Assembly: GCA_963573305.1 (NCBI GenBank)
Contig: OY754336.1
Span: 13,800,699-13,864,698, forward strand
Direction: 5' to 3'
From: Pyrrhosoma nymphula
Lineage: Eukaryota > Arthropoda > Insecta > Odonata > Coenagrionidae
DNA: 64,000 bases
Shown here: positions 24,901 to 37,939 of the stretch, in pieces
Numbering within the stretch: the first letter of the stretch is position 1
How the letters are laid out: every line of letters starts with the position of its first letter
Translations under genes and position numbers: made by a program
The notes under the pieces: generated by a model
Told to the model about the DNA's origin: nothing
The model's database searches: none
Seen by the model: only the letters and a program-made list of their open reading frames with translations

Positions 24901-27439
24901 CCTTCTTTAACTGATGTCCAGATTGATCACTGTATTCGGAAGAGTTTACAAAATATTATGGCTAGACATTCTTGCAATTGGGTGTAGTGATATGAAATTG
25001 TTTAAATGTTAATTTTCGTCGGAACATTTCCCAGATTACTTGGTGATGAAATGCAAATTAAAAATTAATTTTCACATTGCCCTCCCATTACTTTTTTAAT
25101 CGTTATAACATCTTTCTTTGCACTTTTAAGAGTTAAGAGTTGCATTTTTATAATTTCAAAGCGATAGGGTTGAAAACTCTACTATTAGACTTGTTAATGT
25201 CCGTCGTTGTAAAGGGTAGGCAAACTATTCTACCTAAGTGACTTGCTACGCCGTAATCCTTTTTGCTACGGTCACAGGATACTTAGGTTTTGTAGTATTT
25301 TCACACAGCTCTGGTCTCTAGGCATTTAATGGATTAATGAAGGTCATTAGTCTAGTAGTTAATTTCTAATAGTCGGAAATAGTTACCGAAACCTACATGC
25401 CAATAATGTTTTGCTCTCCTCCAATTCTAGTTGCCCCCTTTTGAATGCCATTTGATAATTATTATGTTTCATTCACTTTTGGAAGCATTTATTCCTTCAC
25501 CTTGTAATTATCTTTTCGTTTCCCCTGCCATGTTGCAATATCTGCTGTGTTCTTAAAGTAGTCTCAGTAATGCCTTAAGTAATAGATTCAACTGCTATCA
25601 AATTAATGTCGGTGATCAATATTTAAAGTTCCATTTGGAACGCATTGTATGATTTTTGAAAAATAATTTTTTACTCTTGTTTCTTAACGTACTTTTTGAA
25701 AGTTAGAGCGTTAATCACTTCCTGGAGCCATTTTATTTTGGCCTGAACTTTAAAGCGCGCAAGTTTTTAATCACTTCCTTGAAACGTTTTCTTGGGACCA
25801 GATCTATAAATGGCCATTTTAAACTTATCGCGCGTTAAAATCTCCTCCAGTCTTATCTTTCATAAATAGCATGTGAGATGCTATTCGCCTGTGGAAGTTA
25901 TAGTCTCCGTATTATGTAACGAGCAGGAATGCAGTTTAATTACAGAATACATAAGTGCTATTCGTTCTATTCGATTAAAGCGTAACATATTTCGGATCGG
26001 GGAAAAGTATTTGCTTCGATGTTCGGTATGTGATTAGCCTTGTCGTCCGAGATCGGGGTTTATCTGCGCCAATAAGGATCGCTGTTTAGGCTGGGTATCT
26101 TATAGGTTTAGTCAGAATCTCTGACTTAATTTGCGCTCATGAATTAGGCATGTTATATAACCCATCCTGGAATATTCTTGGGTGCTGGATAGGCCTGTCC
26201 AGCAACAGTGGATGAACGAATTACTGTATATTAAAGAGGGTAAAATATGGATAGCATGGGGTAACAAAGCAGAATCTGAAATACGGTATGAATTATGGAA
26301 GAAGAAAATATGGGCGAAAAGTAAATGGAGCTGAGAAGGTGCTTAGAAGACGGAGGACAAGAAGTAAGTGTGACTACGAAGTGTTATAGAAGTGAAAACG
26401 GGTAAACTAGGGCAGCATTTTTCCGAAGACGGATCAATTGGTAGAACATAAAGTAATGATTGAATGTGATGATCAGGGGTGTATCGTTTAAACCTGCTTC
26501 GGCAGGTCATTACGCTTACAACACTGACTCTCACTTGCAGAAAGGGCCAGCAGTGCTTGGGATGCATAGGACGATCACCCTTCCAAACTTGAGCATAGCC
26601 CAACTGTGTTTTGCTTTGGTGATAGAGAGAGAACCGGTACATCCATCGTTGTAGGTCGTTGCATGATTTAATGGGTACTGGGTTTGATGTGTGTTTTCAT
26701 TGTATTAACATTTCCTTCCACAAAACTCTGTCGACATCCACAGTTTGTGCTCGCCGCCGCCGTGATGGCAATCGCCGCCGAAGCCGCCTTGCTCGGCCCC
26801 ACCGTCCACCCCAGGGCTCACCAATACGCCGGCGGCTACACCGGACCCCTGGCCGCACCTTATGCAGACTACGACCCGAACCCTCAGTATACCTTCTCGT
26901 ACAGCGTGGCCGACGCTTACACCGGTGACACCAAGGACCAGCAGGAGACCCGCAACGGTGACGTCGTCCACGGCAGCTACAGCCTCGTGGAACCGGACGG
27001 CAACCGCCGCACCGTCGAGTACACCGCGGATCCCGTCGCGGGCTTCAACGCGGTCGTCCACAACACCCACAAGGTGGCCGTCAGCACCGCGGGTGCCTAC
27101 GCCGCTGGTCCTGCCGCGGTTCCCGCCGCACCACTGGCCTACCGTCCTGCTGCCGTCCCGGCCGCCTACGCCGCACCCGTCCTGGCCAAGCCGTACGTCG
27201 CCGCACCCATCAGGCCGTACGCTCACGCACCCATCAGGCCGTACGCTCACGCACCCATCAGGCCGTACGCTCACGCACCCATCAGGCCGTACGCTGCCGC
27301 ACCCTACGCCGCTGCACCCTATGCCGCCGCACCCTACGCGGCCCGGCCATACGCCGCTCCAGCTTACCCAGCCGCCCACTACGGCAATGCCTTCGCCTCT
27401 ACCCATTTCTCCTCCCCGCATGCTGCCTACTCCCACTAG
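21944..27439 (+). CDS. RR-2 cuticular protein 1, join(21944..21955,26744..27439), 235 aa
   Basis: Secreted structural protein of the cuticle that should bind chitin through an extended Rebers-Riddiford domain (RR-2, chitin_bind_4 family). Exon 1 encodes only MALK, followed by a GTGAGT donor at 21956. Exon 2 follows a CAG acceptor at 26741-26743 and continues in phase 0 with FVLAAAVMAIAAEA, completing a signal peptide of about 18 residues. The RR-2 domain lies at about residues 51-110 (PQYTFSYSV, then GDVVHGSYSLVEPDG, then VEYTADPVAGFNAVVH). The C-terminal tail is Ala/Pro/Tyr-rich, with four PIRPYAHA-type repeats and AAPY repeats, and ends HAAYSH. The length is normal for the family. Exon 2 is far richer in GC than its surroundings. 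The upstream TATA box and AATAAA at 27923 complete the gene. The splice choice is inferred from the signal peptide and consensus sites; a transcript would settle it. Confidence 0.93.
22187..22367. mobile_element. Foldback element with ~88-bp arms inside the cuticular gene 1 intron
   Basis: Left arm 22187-22274 and right arm 22280-22367 are inverted copies with few mismatches, separated by a 5-base loop (TACTT). Shared blocks include GTGAATTGCTCTCGGGCTT and its complement, CGACCGGG, and ACGTTTCG. It looks like a MITE or foldback transposon. In the pre-mRNA it would form a long hairpin. No coding content. Confidence 0.85.
22755..22820 (+). pseudogene. Decayed duplicate of cuticular exon 1 (ATGGCTCTCATG, then GTGAGT)
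   Basis: The ATG at 22803 reads Met-Ala-Leu-Met followed directly by a GTGAGT donor at 22815. This matches exon 1 of cuticular gene 1 (Met-Ala-Leu-Lys, GTGAGT) except for Lys to Met. About 45 bases of leader before it also align with the gene 1 leader (GTCGGACGGAAACCAG against GATCGACGGGAACCAG). No TATA box sits at the matching distance. It is either the relic of a tandem gene duplication or an alternative first exon, since splicing to 26744 would keep the frame. I favour a relic. Confidence 0.6.
27203..27298 (+). repeat. Four tandem 24-bp units inside cuticular gene 1
   Basis: Units start at 27203, 27227, 27251 and 27275. The first three are essentially identical; the last ends GCTGCC instead of GCTCAC. 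They encode repeats of PIRPYAHA. Near-identity at synonymous sites points to recent slippage or unequal crossing-over, so the copy number may vary between individuals. Confidence 0.9.
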
Positions 27440-27950
27440 ATCGGGCACGTTGTGATGGTCGCCCGCAGCTGTCAGGCGACGCCTCTGAGAGAAATCGGCC
27501 CGAGTCGGCCCTTGTCCGATATCCCTCACGCGCCGTCCACTTTGAGCCTCACCGCTGATGTCTTCTCCTAATCATAATCCGCATTCGGACTAGTGAGTTA
27601 CATTTTTTTTCGTTCGCCTCGTCGTGTGTTCCCGGAAGGAAAATCCCTTTGCCCCAGTTCGTGGACTTTTTTGGGGAGGTGAGTGCATGAGTCACGAAGA
27701 AGACTTGCAACTATCGGTTCCAAATGATTTTAAACTTCCGGAAGTGATGTGAGGCTCATCGCCGGCATTGTCAACGCATCAGTGCTCTTGTCAGTGGGTT
27801 TACAAATATAGTGGCATATTACTGCTGCGGTCGGCTTTATCAAGTATCTCTGAATGGATCCAGTTACCGTTTGTATTTTTTCATAGTACAAATCACTTAA
27901 CTTCTGTTGTATTGATAACTGAAATAAAGTTTCCTTGCATTCAAAAGAGT
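27440..27950 (+). other. 3' UTR of cuticular gene 1
   Basis: Non-coding sequence runs from the stop codon to the first good AATAAA at 27923-27928. Cleavage would fall about 15-25 bases later. The end is inferred. Confidence 0.6.
27923..27928 (+). terminator. Polyadenylation signal AATAAA of cuticular gene 1
   Basis: First consensus hexamer downstream of the TAG at 27437, about 485 bases after the stop. Confidence 0.6.
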
Positions 27951-30881
27951 TGTTTTTTTTAGGTTTTTCCTTTGCATCAAACTTTGCTGAATATTTACTT
28001 GACATCCCCATTCTATTTACATATTAAACTATTTATGCAACATTATGTGTTACTGTGTGTTAAGTAATTCAGCCGTAGTTCGTCACGTTCCTTTGAATTA
28101 CAGTTCCAATTCTTAGTTTTATATTCATAATCATTTGAAACGAAATCCTTCGGTAAGTTTCACGTACAATTGTCACCTTGAAAATGGCACTCAATGCTGA
28201 AACCTTGGTCGGCTATTACAAATGTGTGTGACATTTTCCTAGTCTTTCCATTTCAAAATGAATATACCAACTTATCCTCAAAGTGACGTCTAATATTGTT
28301 TTTTGTGTTTTACTTATTCTGATGCATTCTTTTCATGGATTTTTTCACGATTTCCCTTATTTACTTTGATCAATTATTTGAGTTGCGTGTGTGATATTCC
28401 AATGAATTTTCCTGTTAATTTCGAATCAGCTATAAAGCTGTCTTTGACGCCAATTTTTGCTTTTACAATGCACAATTGCACATGCAATTGGAAAGATACT
28501 ATCAACAATCTTCGTAATCGATGTAAAGCGATAAGCTAACTCGTACATGACATGCCGTTTATGATTGCATTCTTATATTCTGTAGATTTTTCATGAAGAT
28601 CATGATTCTGTACCAGCAGTTGCATGATATTTTGTTTGGGAAAGCTGCGTTAAATTTTCTGTTATTGCTGCTCTACTTGCGAAAGAATTTCTATATTAAA
28701 GTATTGGTAAACGCTTATATTAGATTAATGGGATCATATCCCGTTATAAACGAAGTGAGTCCCATTTTGCTGAGTTGTAAGTCTCCATCTTACTTGGCTT
28801 GAATTGCGACGTTCAACCAGCCTAAAAATTTATGTCTGATTTAAAAAAAGTAGATTTTCCCACACGATATTATATACAATAAAATCCTTGAGCCACATTT
28901 GCGCTTCATTTGCATAATGTATGCAAGGCCAGGATTTTAGATACATGCCAGCACATTAACATCACAATCCATAGTGAGATATTAATTATATACGCAGTCC
29001 GCACGTTCTGACGTGGGTTAGCTGAGAGTTTTCCTGTTTTGAGGCAGTAAAATATAATAACTGCTCGTTTGAAAGGCTTAGATTTCCAGGTTCAATGCCT
29101 TGGTGCATAGTAGTTGGGTCTCATCAATTTAATTTCGCCAGAAAATGCTCTTATTTCAGAATGGATTAATAAATACAGTGAAATAATCCGTGTCCTTTGA
29201 TTTAGCAATCCTGATTACTGTTAATGTCCTGGGCACAATGCAGTTGGCAAGTTGTAACTGAAAAATCATTTTATTCTCTATGTGAATGTTTGTTGTGAGA
29301 ACAAATAAACCTTCAAGAACATTTAATTCGGTGCCTTCCTTTCCCTCGTAATCGTTCCATTTGTTATGCCTCGCCCAGCGCTTTCCCCTTGCCTAATCTC
29401 CGCTGGCTTTCTTATCGCGTTGCATAATTCGTCTCCTTGTCTGTACTCCTTGCCCTACTCTCGCACTCTCTCTGATCTTTTCCTGTCAACTTTCCACACA
29501 CTTTCTTCCTCCCGTTTTGTATTAAGGTGCCCATCTGATGCCGCACCGATGACATTATTTCGGCCCGGCTATATCTCTGAATTGTTCCGGGTTTTATTGC
29601 AAAGCGCGCTGGCTTCCTTCATCCAAGATTATTTCTTGATCTAAATATTTTATTATTCTCTAGTTGATGAATTTTATGGCATTTGTATTATAAAATCGTA
29701 TACCGTCATATTAGCCTTTATCAAATTCAGAAAACTCATCGTACGAAACCAAATCAAGAAATATAATTTCTTTTAACCGTCATACATTGGTTGAATTATA
29801 ATTGTGTCTTTATTTTGTCGTAATTTTTGTCTCTGAATACACCCTCTTAATGATGAAGACCATTATTTTCCTTTTACATTTCACTCAATGGATTATCCTG
29901 AAGTATTCTGGAAACCTCTCCATAGATATTCTCGTGCTACTTACTCATTCCCAGGGACTTATACCCAAAGTAGTATTTTGCATTGCCAGTTGCAACTTTT
30001 CTCCATTTATTCTGTTTTTTTGTAACCTCCTAGGTATGCCTCATTTTGCTAATTATTATAATTATTTCGATCTTTTCTTGGCCTTAATGGGGATCTTCTT
30101 CGTTTTGGGTTACGCTTTCAGATTTTTTTAAATCTTGCCCTATTCATAGCATCTAGTAACATGGCTTGACCAACTCAACCTCCTACTTTCGGCTTCTGGA
30201 ACTCTGTTCAGATCCTTTTTTTCTCTCCCTTGCATTTAGTTCTCTATGTGACAAGAAACTACTGCCGTCTGTTCAACCTTTGTAATGGAAGTTCACTGTC
30301 GCTCTAAAAAGGAACAAACTATTTACCGAAACATATATCGCGTGCTGCACTAATGCACTATACCTCAAACATTTTCATCTATTTCAGTCGTGTATTGAAA
30401 ATATGGAAACGCGGACTTGATATTTTACCATCTCAGAAATCCATATTTTTTATCTTTTGGATTATAAGTATTTTTTACACTTTAATGTTGAAAACCCTCT
30501 AAAATATGTTACAAAACTTGGAAGTGTTTTTGCATGTTTTCGCATCTTGAAAAAAGAGCTTTATCGCGGTTGTAGAGTATTTGCGGCGACGTAATGGAAA
30601 GTGTCACCGAATTATCGCGTATACTGATTTTATAACAATTATTGCAACTTTTTCCTGATTATGCTCCTTACTCCTAAGGTTACGCATTTAGCGTGGGTAA
30701 TCGTTTCACACGCGTGCTGCGTTTCAATTGTGCTCGTTCTCGCGGAGTTAAAATGTTGAAGGAGAAACTATATTTTTTACTCACTAAGGTTTCATAAAGT
30801 AAAACCTTTAGGTATTATTCATTGTTACATAAACACGGTACACGGATATGGAATCCTCAAGGAAAAACAGATATTTTCTAG
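27951..30881. other. Gene-free sequence downstream of cuticular gene 1
   Basis: AT-rich with short ORFs only. The hydrophobic 109-codon ORF at 29802-30131 is Phe/Leu/Ile-rich because of T-rich DNA, not a recognised membrane protein. Confidence 0.5.
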
Positions 30882-31235
30882 CTGGAGAAAGTGCAAAGGA
30901 AGGCAGCTATGTATGTTTTAGGCAGGCACAAAAGATGTGACAGTGTCACAGCCATGCTGGGGTATCTGGGTTGGAAACCTTTGAAATTAAGGAGGAACAT
31001 AAATAGGTTATGCGGGATATACAAATCAATTACAAAAGAACGGGCTGGGGATGAAATAAATCAAAGGCCGAACTCACCCTGCTACATAGGAAGGAATGAC
31101 CACAAATACAAAATTAGATGTAGAAAGCAGAAAATGGATATTTTGAAGCATTTTTTTCTAAATAGAGGTGAAATGGAGTGGAATGAGTTACCTGGAGTAA
31201 TTTTTGAGATCTTTCCCGCTAATGTTAAAATTTAA
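30882..31235 (+). pseudogene. LINE 3' ORF fragment (reverse transcriptase C-terminus)
   Basis: An open frame reads LEKVQRKAAMYVLGRHKR, then VTAMLGYLGWKPLKLRR, and near the end EWNELPG. The QRKAA..V.GR, LGWxxLxxRR and W..LP pattern marks the C-terminal end of many arthropod Jockey-like non-LTR retrotransposons. The 5' part is missing; truncation at the 5' end is usual for LINE insertions. An A-rich tail with short ORF-free sequence follows to about 31385. Confidence 0.78.
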
Positions 31236-31387
31236 AAATATAAGTGTTCCTCGATTCTATAATGGTTTATTTGGAAGTGTTTTGAAAATTGCATGTATAT
31301 ATTCGAATGTTTATTTTAATGTTACCACCAGGCGATCACGTACTTGTAATGTTTTGTAATAAATAAGTTAAAAAATTAAATTAAAAT

Positions 31388-31475
31388 TATGGTATACCAT
31401 CATCATCATAGGGTATACCAGGGTATATGACATCATCAGTATATCCTTATGGTGACATACCCTAATGGTGTCATA
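31388..31475 (+). repeat. GGTATACC/CATCATCAT-rich tail after the LINE fragment
   Basis: GGTATACC occurs twice in a row of short repeats (CATCATCATCAT, GGGTATAC, GACATCATCAG, CATACCCTAATGGTG) with local inverted symmetry. It may be the 3' tail of the preceding LINE or a small satellite. Confidence 0.4.
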
Positions 31476-32156
31476 AAGTGCCGTCATGGCCGAGTGTGAA
31501 AATGTTTCAGTGTTTTTCTCTTTTTCCTCTTTTGAAGATGGATTCGTTTAGGAAGTGTGTCTAGTGATGTTCTAAAATTTCTTTCGATTATCTTAATTGT
31601 TGAACGTGAATGCGCTAAAATGACAAGGTTTGTTTCAAGAAACGCGTATGGTTTAATTTACTTCTTTTATTTAGAAATTCTACATGAGTTATTATTTCTG
31701 TCAAATGTCGCTCTCGAAAATTGCTTCCGATTTTCACTTCCCAAATTTCCCCATAACCGTAATTTTCATTCATCTTTAGATTTCTTGCTCGAAGTATTCT
31801 TATTATTTTACCATCACGGCGTTTCAGACTTCCCTTTAACCCAGAACTGTTCTTTTAGATTACGTACCCAGTCATTAAAAGAGGGAGAGCTGTATAGCTA
31901 GGCGAAATCCAGTCTCCTTGAACTGGTTCGGCGAAATGAAACGTGTTTTCTTTCCACTTGTGAGTATAGACTTGTGAGTATATCTACCGATAGTGGCTAT
32001 GCCGTACGCATATAATAATAGTCGTAAGTTAAATAACTGCTAAAAATGTGGCAGTGAAAACCAGTCATTGAACAATGGTAAAATATACTCCTAGGGAGAT
32101 GGAGTATTCAAAGATTAAGTGCAACAAATTCAAGCTTTATATAATGGAAAAAATCC
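31476..32156. other. Gene-free sequence
   Basis: One 114-codon ORF (31557-31901) without recognised similarity. Nothing else seen. Confidence 0.5.
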
Positions 32157-32320
32157 ATATTAAATCACATACAATTTGTACTTTTCCACAGAACGTTTAA
32201 TACTCCAACGCATTTCAACTCACGCATTTCTGTCTTGTACCTGAAGATGACTCTGTGAGTTTAAACGCTTTGTAGTATTAAAATATGACGTAAAAGTGCA
32301 AATTGTGTGTGATTTAATAT
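32157..32320. mobile_element. MITE with 29-bp inverted ends
   Basis: Ends 32157-32185 and 32292-32320 are inverted copies (ATATTAAATCACATACAATT against its near complement). The 106-bp interior has no ORF. The flanking duplication is not certain. Confidence 0.72.
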
Positions 32321-35300
32321 TCAAAGAATAAAATGTCCGATCATTCTTTGTGCCTCGCTGGCATGTGGTGGAGTGGTAAGCAAGACAGCGATGCGAAAAA
32401 TCCTGTCAGCACATGATATTCGCCCGTGGTGAATGAATGTATTCAAGTGGATGAATGATGTATTCAAGATTTCTGATATGGTACCGAAATAAGAAGCCTT
32501 GCCCAGTGTGCAAAACAATGTGTGAAAGTCTAAATAAGACAAATATTCCAGCGTTAGAATTCGAAATAGGTATCCCTAAATGGTATGCGAGATGGCAGTG
32601 GGTCAAAACAATGGAAATGAAGTGAATTTCCTCTCACAGCCCAAACCTGTTGATTGACGCTTAGGAGTCGAATATTAAAGACCCTCTAAATTTGAACTTT
32701 GCCGAAATCCGAGAAAAATTGCCATCTCAACTGGTGTCTGGGGTTTTACTAAAAATAATAAAAAAATCTTGAGTGAGTAATTCCCTGATTTAGGAAAAAG
32801 ATGTTGCCGTTATTCGTTGAGGTCTCTCGGGTCTTGGGTTAATTCACGCGCGCATTAAATTCTTACGCAAAACCTACAGAAGAACGCTTTCACGACTTTT
32901 ATTCAGACTGGCGTTTTTAGTCCCTGTTCCTTGCGATTTCTTTCCTATGAAGTATATTTCATTAATATAAATATTCATCATTTTTGTTATAATTTTGTCT
33001 TCAATATACCTATGCATAGCGAAAATGGAATTTTTTCCTATAAAATATACTTTTAATGCATATTCTTTATAGCGTGCTCAGATGTGAGCTGCCCAGCAGC
33101 AAGACGCTGGTTGACCGCATGCATATATGTAACGACCGACTGCTTCAGTCATTTACGTGAGTTGAAATGTGATATGATTGTATGGCAGCGAAAGCGTGTC
33201 ATACCCTCATTTTGATCCAGATGACTCGTGAGTTTTGACTCGCCAGGAATGTAGAGCTTAAAGTTTTGCAAAGGAACCGAATACATACAGATGTGTGCTT
33301 GTTACAACACAAGAGCTCGTTCGCGCTGTGTTGGGGCGACGTCAGATGCGGAGTCCATCCGTTCACAAGTCCTTCGCCGACCTTGCGTGGAAATGACCGC
33401 CGATTCCGGCCACCGAAAGCAGAAAGACTCCTTTCTCCGCAGATCGCCGTCTACGTGCAGCTATTCCCTTTCCATTCGGACTTATTAGGGCGACTTCACA
33501 ATCGCTCGCGACTCCTCCCGTTCGAGAGCAGTTTATGTAACCCTTAAACTGGATAGCCACCCAAGGGATCTTTTCGATGTTTTACGTGAATTTGTAGACA
33601 GAGGAAGCGTGGAACAATTTAAACCAAGCCTATTCTCTACGAGCTGTTTCCGCTTAAGGTTTTCGTAGGGTTTCATAATTTCATGGGTTTTAGTGTAATT
33701 CTGTTTCAGAGTATATGTCTAGATCATTGTTATTTATTAAAATGAAGGGCTTCAGCCTGCCCCAATGGAAACGCAGGTTCCCGCTCTTACACCGAAGTGA
33801 GCATTGTTGGGTTAAGCTCCAATTCTGAGTGGTGATCCTCCTATTCTTCCGAGTGCTGTTGCTCCCGCCTTCAATTTGCTGACAGTAGGTGCGGAATGAC
33901 CTTAGCCTTCGAACACGATAAATTGAAATACTACGTTTTACCTACCGAGTTATTATGCTGCTTTGGTTGTTAAGTAATTATTGAATAATGTGTCACGTCT
34001 ATTAATAACTGCCTCTTGTAATCCTAGATCAATGATTTCCAGCTGCTAGCTATCGTGCCGTATCTTGCAGTAGATGCGGTATATTATTATTTCAAAACGT
34101 ATTGTAAATTCACATATGACGCTTGTTATATATTCTTCATCGTAGATCAAATATTTTCAGTATTTAGATAGCATTCCTATCCATCAAAGGATATGAAACA
34201 TTTTCTATCCGGTGACAATGTACTAACGCTTCAGTTTTACGTCCCACTCAACGGGTGGCGTGTTGCAGCTGCAGAGATTTGCACAAAGATCTTAAGTATC
34301 AATATAGAACGGAGTTTCACTGAAATGTCTCCACCACTGCCTGTAATCACGTTCTAACCGTGGTGCTATTCCCAACGAGAAGGCTGCGCCTTAGTGCCTA
34401 TATATTTGGCGCGTCATGAGGTGGAGGGAATACTTTACCTTAGATGCTATATACTGGGAGTCTAAAAAGGGATCGCGATGTCGCTTTTAATTATCCGCTC
34501 TGGCTGTATTTTCGTATCATAGCATTACAATTGTATTTATGTGCTCTAAGTACTATCGTTACGGTCCAAACTAAGATCTCAATCTTGAGGATAACTATAC
34601 GCCTGTGTTCGAGATGGGATTTGAGCAAACTTTTTTCATTTGCAAGCCCGTTGTGTTACCTACCTGCCCGCTATAGCCGGCATATTTGCGTGTTTTATTG
34701 TTGGTATGGACTTGATGCACTAGAAAGCAAAAAAACTTACATGTATTGTCCGCGAACTACCGTAGGTGTTCATTGTTAATCGAAGATGCTCATGCTTCTG
34801 TCGCTCACAAAATTTTCTAAAATGTTCCTTGGATACTATTCTAGTATTATGGCATCCAGAATTTGATGATTTTTCATTTACATCATTGCATTTAGTAATT
34901 TAGATGTTACATTTAGTAACATCTTTATATTGGCATTTACTCTCCTTGTTTTGGAGATATTTTGCCATTTACCGTAATATTCACAAACTTTACAATATTT
35001 ATCAGCTTAAAACTCTCAAACTTTTTAATCCTTCACTATTTTAGTTTGTGTCGTTGTTTTATTTTGGACGATCTAAAAACTTTTCCTTGCACAATTTTAC
35101 GACGAGATAGACTAAATTTACGCTGAAAACGAAATTATAATTTTGTGCTTTTAATCTTTCGTTTTTTGAATGATTTATTCGGATATCTCTTATAATTTCT
35201 GAGTTGCAAATGTGTTTTTCATGTACACAAATTCGTTGCATCGCCGCCAGCTCCATCCGTACCGAATTATAAGACGTTTAAGGTGAAAACCACCATCTTC

Positions 35301-37899
35301 GACCCGAAAACCGTTTTGATCGATGCATGTAGAAATTACTGAGTCTAATGGCGTGTAAGATCCACACGTCAGTTTGAGGGGATCACTTCCTTTCCATGTG
35401 CCCCCTGTGGTCGTAGTAAGTTATCAGGTACCCAGGAAATCCCACACAACGTGTGTTTAGTGATGCTATTACTGTTCTTCTTTATTTAACTGCACTTAAC
35501 TTTTTTTAAATTTGTTTTTACTGCGTTTAGTGGAATTTTAAAATTCATCGCAATTCCTTAAAGCCATGACAAAACATTATGGGCATTCGTGTATTACTGT
35601 GCGATTTATGACGTGAGCGTGCTAATTGTTATCGCCTCGTGGGTCGCATTAGCATTTAAAAGTGCAGCTGGGCTGGTTGTGAAGTTGCACGAATCGTTCG
35701 ATGGTATTGTTCCGTCATTGTTTATGTCGTGTAAATCTTAAGAAAAAGCCATCTAGGAGAGCATTAAAAGCTTTTGCGTGTCTATCGCTGTGGAGCGATT
35801 ACACTTCTTTACGATTTTATTTTGAAATCTTTTGCTACGTGAGTTCTTCTGATACACAGAATTTATTTTCTTTCGCCATAAAAACAGCTCATGGTAGCTA
35901 GTTGGTTATACGATACGATATGCTTTATAAAATGTAGCTAAGTTGTTTGCCGGCCAGCTAATTAGTATATTGTGGGTTCCAGTATCCTTCTGATAATTCA
36001 TTAGTTGAATCAGAGACCAGATCCCCAACAAGGAAAGTAATTACCATCATGTTATGTGCAAGATAAAGCAAAGTGGTGCCTTACCATACCCAAATCGGTG
36101 ATTTTAAACTGCGTCGTTAGTCATACTCGATCATTTGGTCCAGCTTGTTATTTCTTTTGCGCGTAAATTAAAGGAAAATCTGAATAACGTTCGTTATCAC
36201 AAGCCTTGAAAAATAGTTTGGGTGTTTGAAGCGGGAAAATGAAGGTATATAATTTTACTCAACTCAAATAAGTTTATTTCAGGGATTAGTTCTATTGGTC
36301 CTATCTTGTTAAAAAAATTAAACCCTAGTCTGCAAACCTCATACCCGCGATTGATTCGAATTCGGTGAAGGTATTTTTAATAAACAATCGGTTGATATTT
36401 CGATAATTAATGACCTTATGCTCGAGGCCCAAAAAATCGTTTCATTTTGATGGATAAACTTGAATCTATTTTTAGTATGACTACGTGTACGAGAACGTAA
36501 TGCACTTCTTTCGTACCATACTGTCAAATCAATGAGAATCTTTCATAATTCTAATGTCTCTTAATTTAAGGTGAAGGGATGATTATAAGGGATGTTAGAG
36601 AGGCGAACGCGATTGTGCTTAAAGATCACAGTCATAATCCATCTCTCTTTTTATCGCGGAAATGCTCTACTCTGAGCTAAGTGCTCCGTCGAAACACGTC
36701 GGTGTCATAACCAATTCCCCAGTGCATAATAATATCTTCTCGCCTGCGAGCTGTTCTCTGCCGATTTGTGGACGGCCGCCCGCGTGGTAATATATTATTC
36801 CTATCCGTCGAGGTTTTAGACGAGGCATCCGTGGCTTGCATGCACGCGGCTTGTGTCACTCATCCTCTCCGCTTTCGTGAATCAGTTTCTTTCCCGTGGT
36901 GACGGTTTTATTATTACACTCTTCGCGAGCTGAACTTTCGCATTTTGGTATTAATTTCACATGCTTACCTGTGGTTGTTTGTTCTCTACAATGGTGAAAA
37001 TGTTCTACATAAGGAGGATATGTATGTTATGTTCTAATATTTTTGAAAACCAAATTATGAAACTTATTCTTACTGGATGAAAAAGTTTTTAATTCCAAAA
37101 TTTTAATATATCAATGTTTGATTTAATTCCATTTTACTCTTTTCAACTGCTGGTACACCTCTGAGAAATGCTTCCAAAAAATATGCCACATTGTTTTTAA
37201 ACCTCCATCATCTATTTGCCAATTTTATCGGTACTAAGTCGTTTGTTCTGTCTTTTGCATTTTCTTAACTATCCAGTGGTTCCATAAAGCATTCCGTCGG
37301 TAATTTGTATTTTTTCCCTGTCACCATATGAATAAAAGACTATAATTGGTTACCCGGTGCTTTAACATAACCAAATTTCATTTGTTGATAACCGTCTACG
37401 AGTCACTTCTCATTTAGGTACGCGACAGTCATTTCATTGGTTCCAAGAGTTTCGCAGAAGTCCTTGGCAAGGATATCAATTAGTATAGACAGGATTAATT
37501 GTATTTTTATAAGTATTATTTTAAGAGTTATACACATACTATTGACCATGTTCTTGGGTCCTAAGTGAAAATGGCGTGATTTTGCGTTTTATAATATTTC
37601 TTCCGTCATAGCTTCGTTTTAGTCTTTCGCTTTCGAGTTATTACACTCTTCAACTGTCATAATTCCGGGGATTTGAATTAATTTAACTTTAAGTGGTACT
37701 AAATGACTGCCTCCTCAACGTATCACTAATATTCATTTCTGCCTACTCGTTACATGCTCTATTCCTCTTAGAAACATCACATCTGCTTAAGTTTCTGCCT
37801 AGTTAATTTACCAAGTTAAGTGATCACGTTAATTTAGCGTTTATTTTTTTCTGTAAACCGGCGTCAAGACACAAATGTGCGAACATCTCTCCCTCTGCT
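32321..37899. other. Gene-free sequence
   Basis: Small ORFs only. Short GC-richer patches at 33300-33540 and 36690-36860 lack splice-linked exons that I can recognise. A 9-bp-stem hairpin with repeated ATTTAGTAA words lies at 34891-34924. Confidence 0.5.
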
Positions 37900-37939
37900 G
37901 ACCGGAGGCGAGTCCACGGCGTGCGACTCGCCTCCGGTC
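37900..37939. repeat. Perfect 15-bp inverted repeat, 10-base loop
   Basis: GACCGGAGGCGAGTC at 37900-37914 is matched exactly by its complement at 37925-37939. GC-rich stem in AT-rich surroundings. Confidence 0.85.

Larger units (their letters stand above)
21956..26743 (+). other. Intron 1 of cuticular gene 1 (4788 bp)
   Basis: A GTGAGT donor and a CATCCACAG acceptor bound it; phase 0. It contains a foldback element (22187-22367), a decayed duplicate of exon 1 (22760-22820) and several degenerate copies of a short module between 22060 and 23745. From about 23900 to 26740 I see only AT-rich sequence and small random ORFs. The extra start exon copy means an alternative first exon cannot be excluded. 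Confidence 0.85.

Noticed and set aside
26160..26660. Possible LINE or exon remnant just before cuticle exon 2
   Set aside because: Lys/Glu-rich translations were seen, but no reverse-transcriptase motif or splice-linked frame.
26705..27529. 274-codon minus-strand open frame opposite cuticular gene 1
   Set aside because: It mirrors the GC-rich repeat codons of the real gene. Antisense frames of such exons stay open by composition, and no domain or splice signal supports it.
29802..30131. Hydrophobic 109-codon ORF resembling a membrane protein
   Set aside because: T-rich DNA gives Phe/Leu/Ile-rich translations on the + strand. No family pattern.
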